A DNA stretch of 17,337 nt from assembly GCF_000002865.3 (NCBI RefSeq), contig NW_001865086.1:149888-167224 (forward strand). Reading direction: 5' to 3'. This DNA is from Monosiga brevicollis MX1. Its lineage: Eukaryota > Opisthokonta > Choanoflagellata > Craspedida > Salpingoecidae. This document shows, piece after piece, positions 16,454-17,337 of this stretch. The notes under the pieces were generated by a model. That model had not been told where the DNA came from, did no database searches, and saw only the letters and a program-made list of their open reading frames with translations. The position numbers were made by a program, and so were the translations under genes. Each line of letters starts with the position of its first letter. Position 1 is the first letter of the stretch.

Positions 16454-17337
16454 ATGGCGCTCGAGGAGTTGCCGGAGATCGTGAAGAGCATCCGCCGACA
16501 GTCGGAGCGCTGGCCTCAGTATGATGGCCATGACACGATGAAGTTGATCGAGCTGCGCGAGGTCATTAACGCCGTTTGCGACAGCTACGATGTCCCGTAC
16601 CTGCCAGAGCTCAAGAGCCTGGAGGAGGAGGATTTGCAAGCCGCTGCCATTGTGGAGAAGCACGGGCCAGGCCCGAAGGACAACGTCAAGAAGCTCAAGG
16701 AAATCAATAGTGTGATTATTGTCGCACTTTCGACGTGTCTCACCGGAACAGCTCGCTTAGTCTTGAGTGGCCTTAGGAAGGAAATCAAGAGCGGCCATGG
16801 TCGTGGAATGATACTACACGACTGGATTGATCGAACTGACATCGATCTGGAGGCGCTGGAGAGCGTGTTTGCGCAAGCTGAAGCTGATTTGGTCACCACG
16901 AAGCTGCAGAGTCAACATGATCTGAGCAACTACCGGCGCAAGATTGACCTGACAGTGTCGACGCTGCGGATGAGCAGCAGGTTTGTCGAGGAGGACACGG
17001 TCAAGAAGTTGGTGAGCAACCTGCCCACACAAGCGCGTGTCTACGTGGAGGACAAGATGGAAACCATGGATGACAGCAAGAAGAAGATGGTGACTTTTTG
17101 GACCATCCTCAAGAGGGCAGTGATGTGCATGCCAGATGTGCCCATGGAGCGCGAGGAAGCCTACTACGCCCAAGGAGGGCGCGGCCGCGGTGGCCGACAG
17201 AGGTACGCTGGGCAAGGCAATTATGGCCGTGGTCGTGGAAAACACGGTGTACGTCGTGGTGGATCCAATAGGAAGCATGAGCCGGAGGGCAAGGACTTGC
17301 ACCGGTTCAACGGCAATTGTCACTACTGCAAGGGCTA
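16382..17337 (+). mobile_element. LTR retrotransposon, 5' portion only
   Basis: Called from the Gag-like polyprotein with a basic Arg-Gly region and the start of a CCHC zinc knuckle. The 5' boundary is unknown and likely lies somewhere in 16200-16380; protease, integrase and reverse transcriptase would lie to the right of the window. LTR retrotransposons of copia-like and chromovirus types have been reported from Monosiga; the Gag layout here (helical core, no obvious chromovirus sign) looks more copia-like, which is inference. Confidence 0.65.
16454..17337 (+). CDS. retrotransposon Gag polyprotein, partial at 3' end
   Basis: Open from ATG 16454 to the window edge without a stop (294 codons). 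Gag forms the cytoplasmic particle that packages element RNA. The first about 230 residues are charged and helical, with TVSTLRMSSRFVEEDTVKKL and a following LPTQARVYVEDKM block in the position where copia-type Gag (UBN2-like) has its spaced 'EEDLVEKLLRSLP' element. Residues about 238-275 are Arg/Gly/Gln-rich, typical of RNA binding. At the edge NCHYCKG begins a CX2CX4HX4C zinc knuckle: both cysteines (17318-17320 and 17327-17329) are seen and the His/Cys are beyond the window. No internal stop or frameshift, so this part of the element could be intact. Codon composition is less GC-rich at third positions than the Sac2 gene. Confidence 0.75.
   Translation, partial: MALEELPEIVKSIRRQSERWPQYDGHDTMKLIELREVINAVCDSYDVPYLPELKSLEEEDLQAAAIVEKHGPGPKDNVKKLKEINSVIIVALSTCLTGTARLVLSGLRKEIKSGHGRGMILHDWIDRTDIDLEALESVFAQAEADLVTTKLQSQHDLSNYRRKIDLTVSTLRMSSRFVEEDTVKKLVSNLPTQARVYVEDKMETMDDSKKKMVTFWTILKRAVMCMPDVPMEREEAYYAQGGRGRGGRQRYAGQGNYGRGRGKHGVRRGGSNRKHEPEGKDLHRFNGNCHYCKG

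Noticed and set aside
16814-17323. Minus-strand open frame of 169 aa at the right edge
   Set aside because: It is the antisense of the Gag frame, which has family-like organisation and a zinc-knuckle start.

Overview
The window looks like eukaryotic nuclear DNA from a choanoflagellate. Monosiga brevicollis is my best guess, from intron density, short introns, animal-like gene content and very heavy microsatellite load; no single feature proves the species. Genes are split into many small exons by GT-AG introns of roughly 50-190 nt, plus at least one good GC-AG intron. Exon models below were built by hand from splice signals, reading phase and remembered family motifs.

Layout. 1-679 is repeat-rich 5' flank. 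680-1815 (+) is a five-exon gene for a TEX261/Svp26 (Erv26) family cargo-receptor membrane protein, 204 aa. 1816-2773 is mostly simple repeats. 2774-8580 (+) is a gene of about 21 exons for a Sac2/INPP5F-type phosphoinositide phosphatase: Sac domain with an intact CX5R site, hSac2 domain, then an acidic C-terminal tail, about 1129 aa. 9149-10723 (-) is a three-exon gene with a very divergent forkhead (winged-helix) domain and Gln/Ala-rich C-terminus, convergent with the Sac2 gene. 10724-14611 is a nearly 4 kb desert of GA, CT, GT and CAGA repeats in which I can support no gene. 14612-16196 (-) holds exons of a PARP-like ADP-ribosyltransferase whose frame breaks exactly at the catalytic His-Gly motif. 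16454 to the right edge (+) is the start of an LTR-retrotransposon Gag polyprotein, cut by the window end.

How the genes relate. TEX261 (COPII/early secretory cargo sorting) and Sac2 (phosphoinositide turnover on endosomal membranes) are both membrane-trafficking genes lying head to tail, but separate promoters and about 1 kb of repeats argue against co-expression by design. The forkhead gene is a candidate sequence-specific regulator. The PARP-like locus and the retroelement lie head to head, and the PARP gene's 5' part is not visible, so the element may have inserted into or beside it.

The most rewarding points for follow-up are the frame break and altered catalytic triad of the PARP-like gene, the altered DNA-recognition helix of the forkhead protein, and the relation between the retroelement and the PARP gene.
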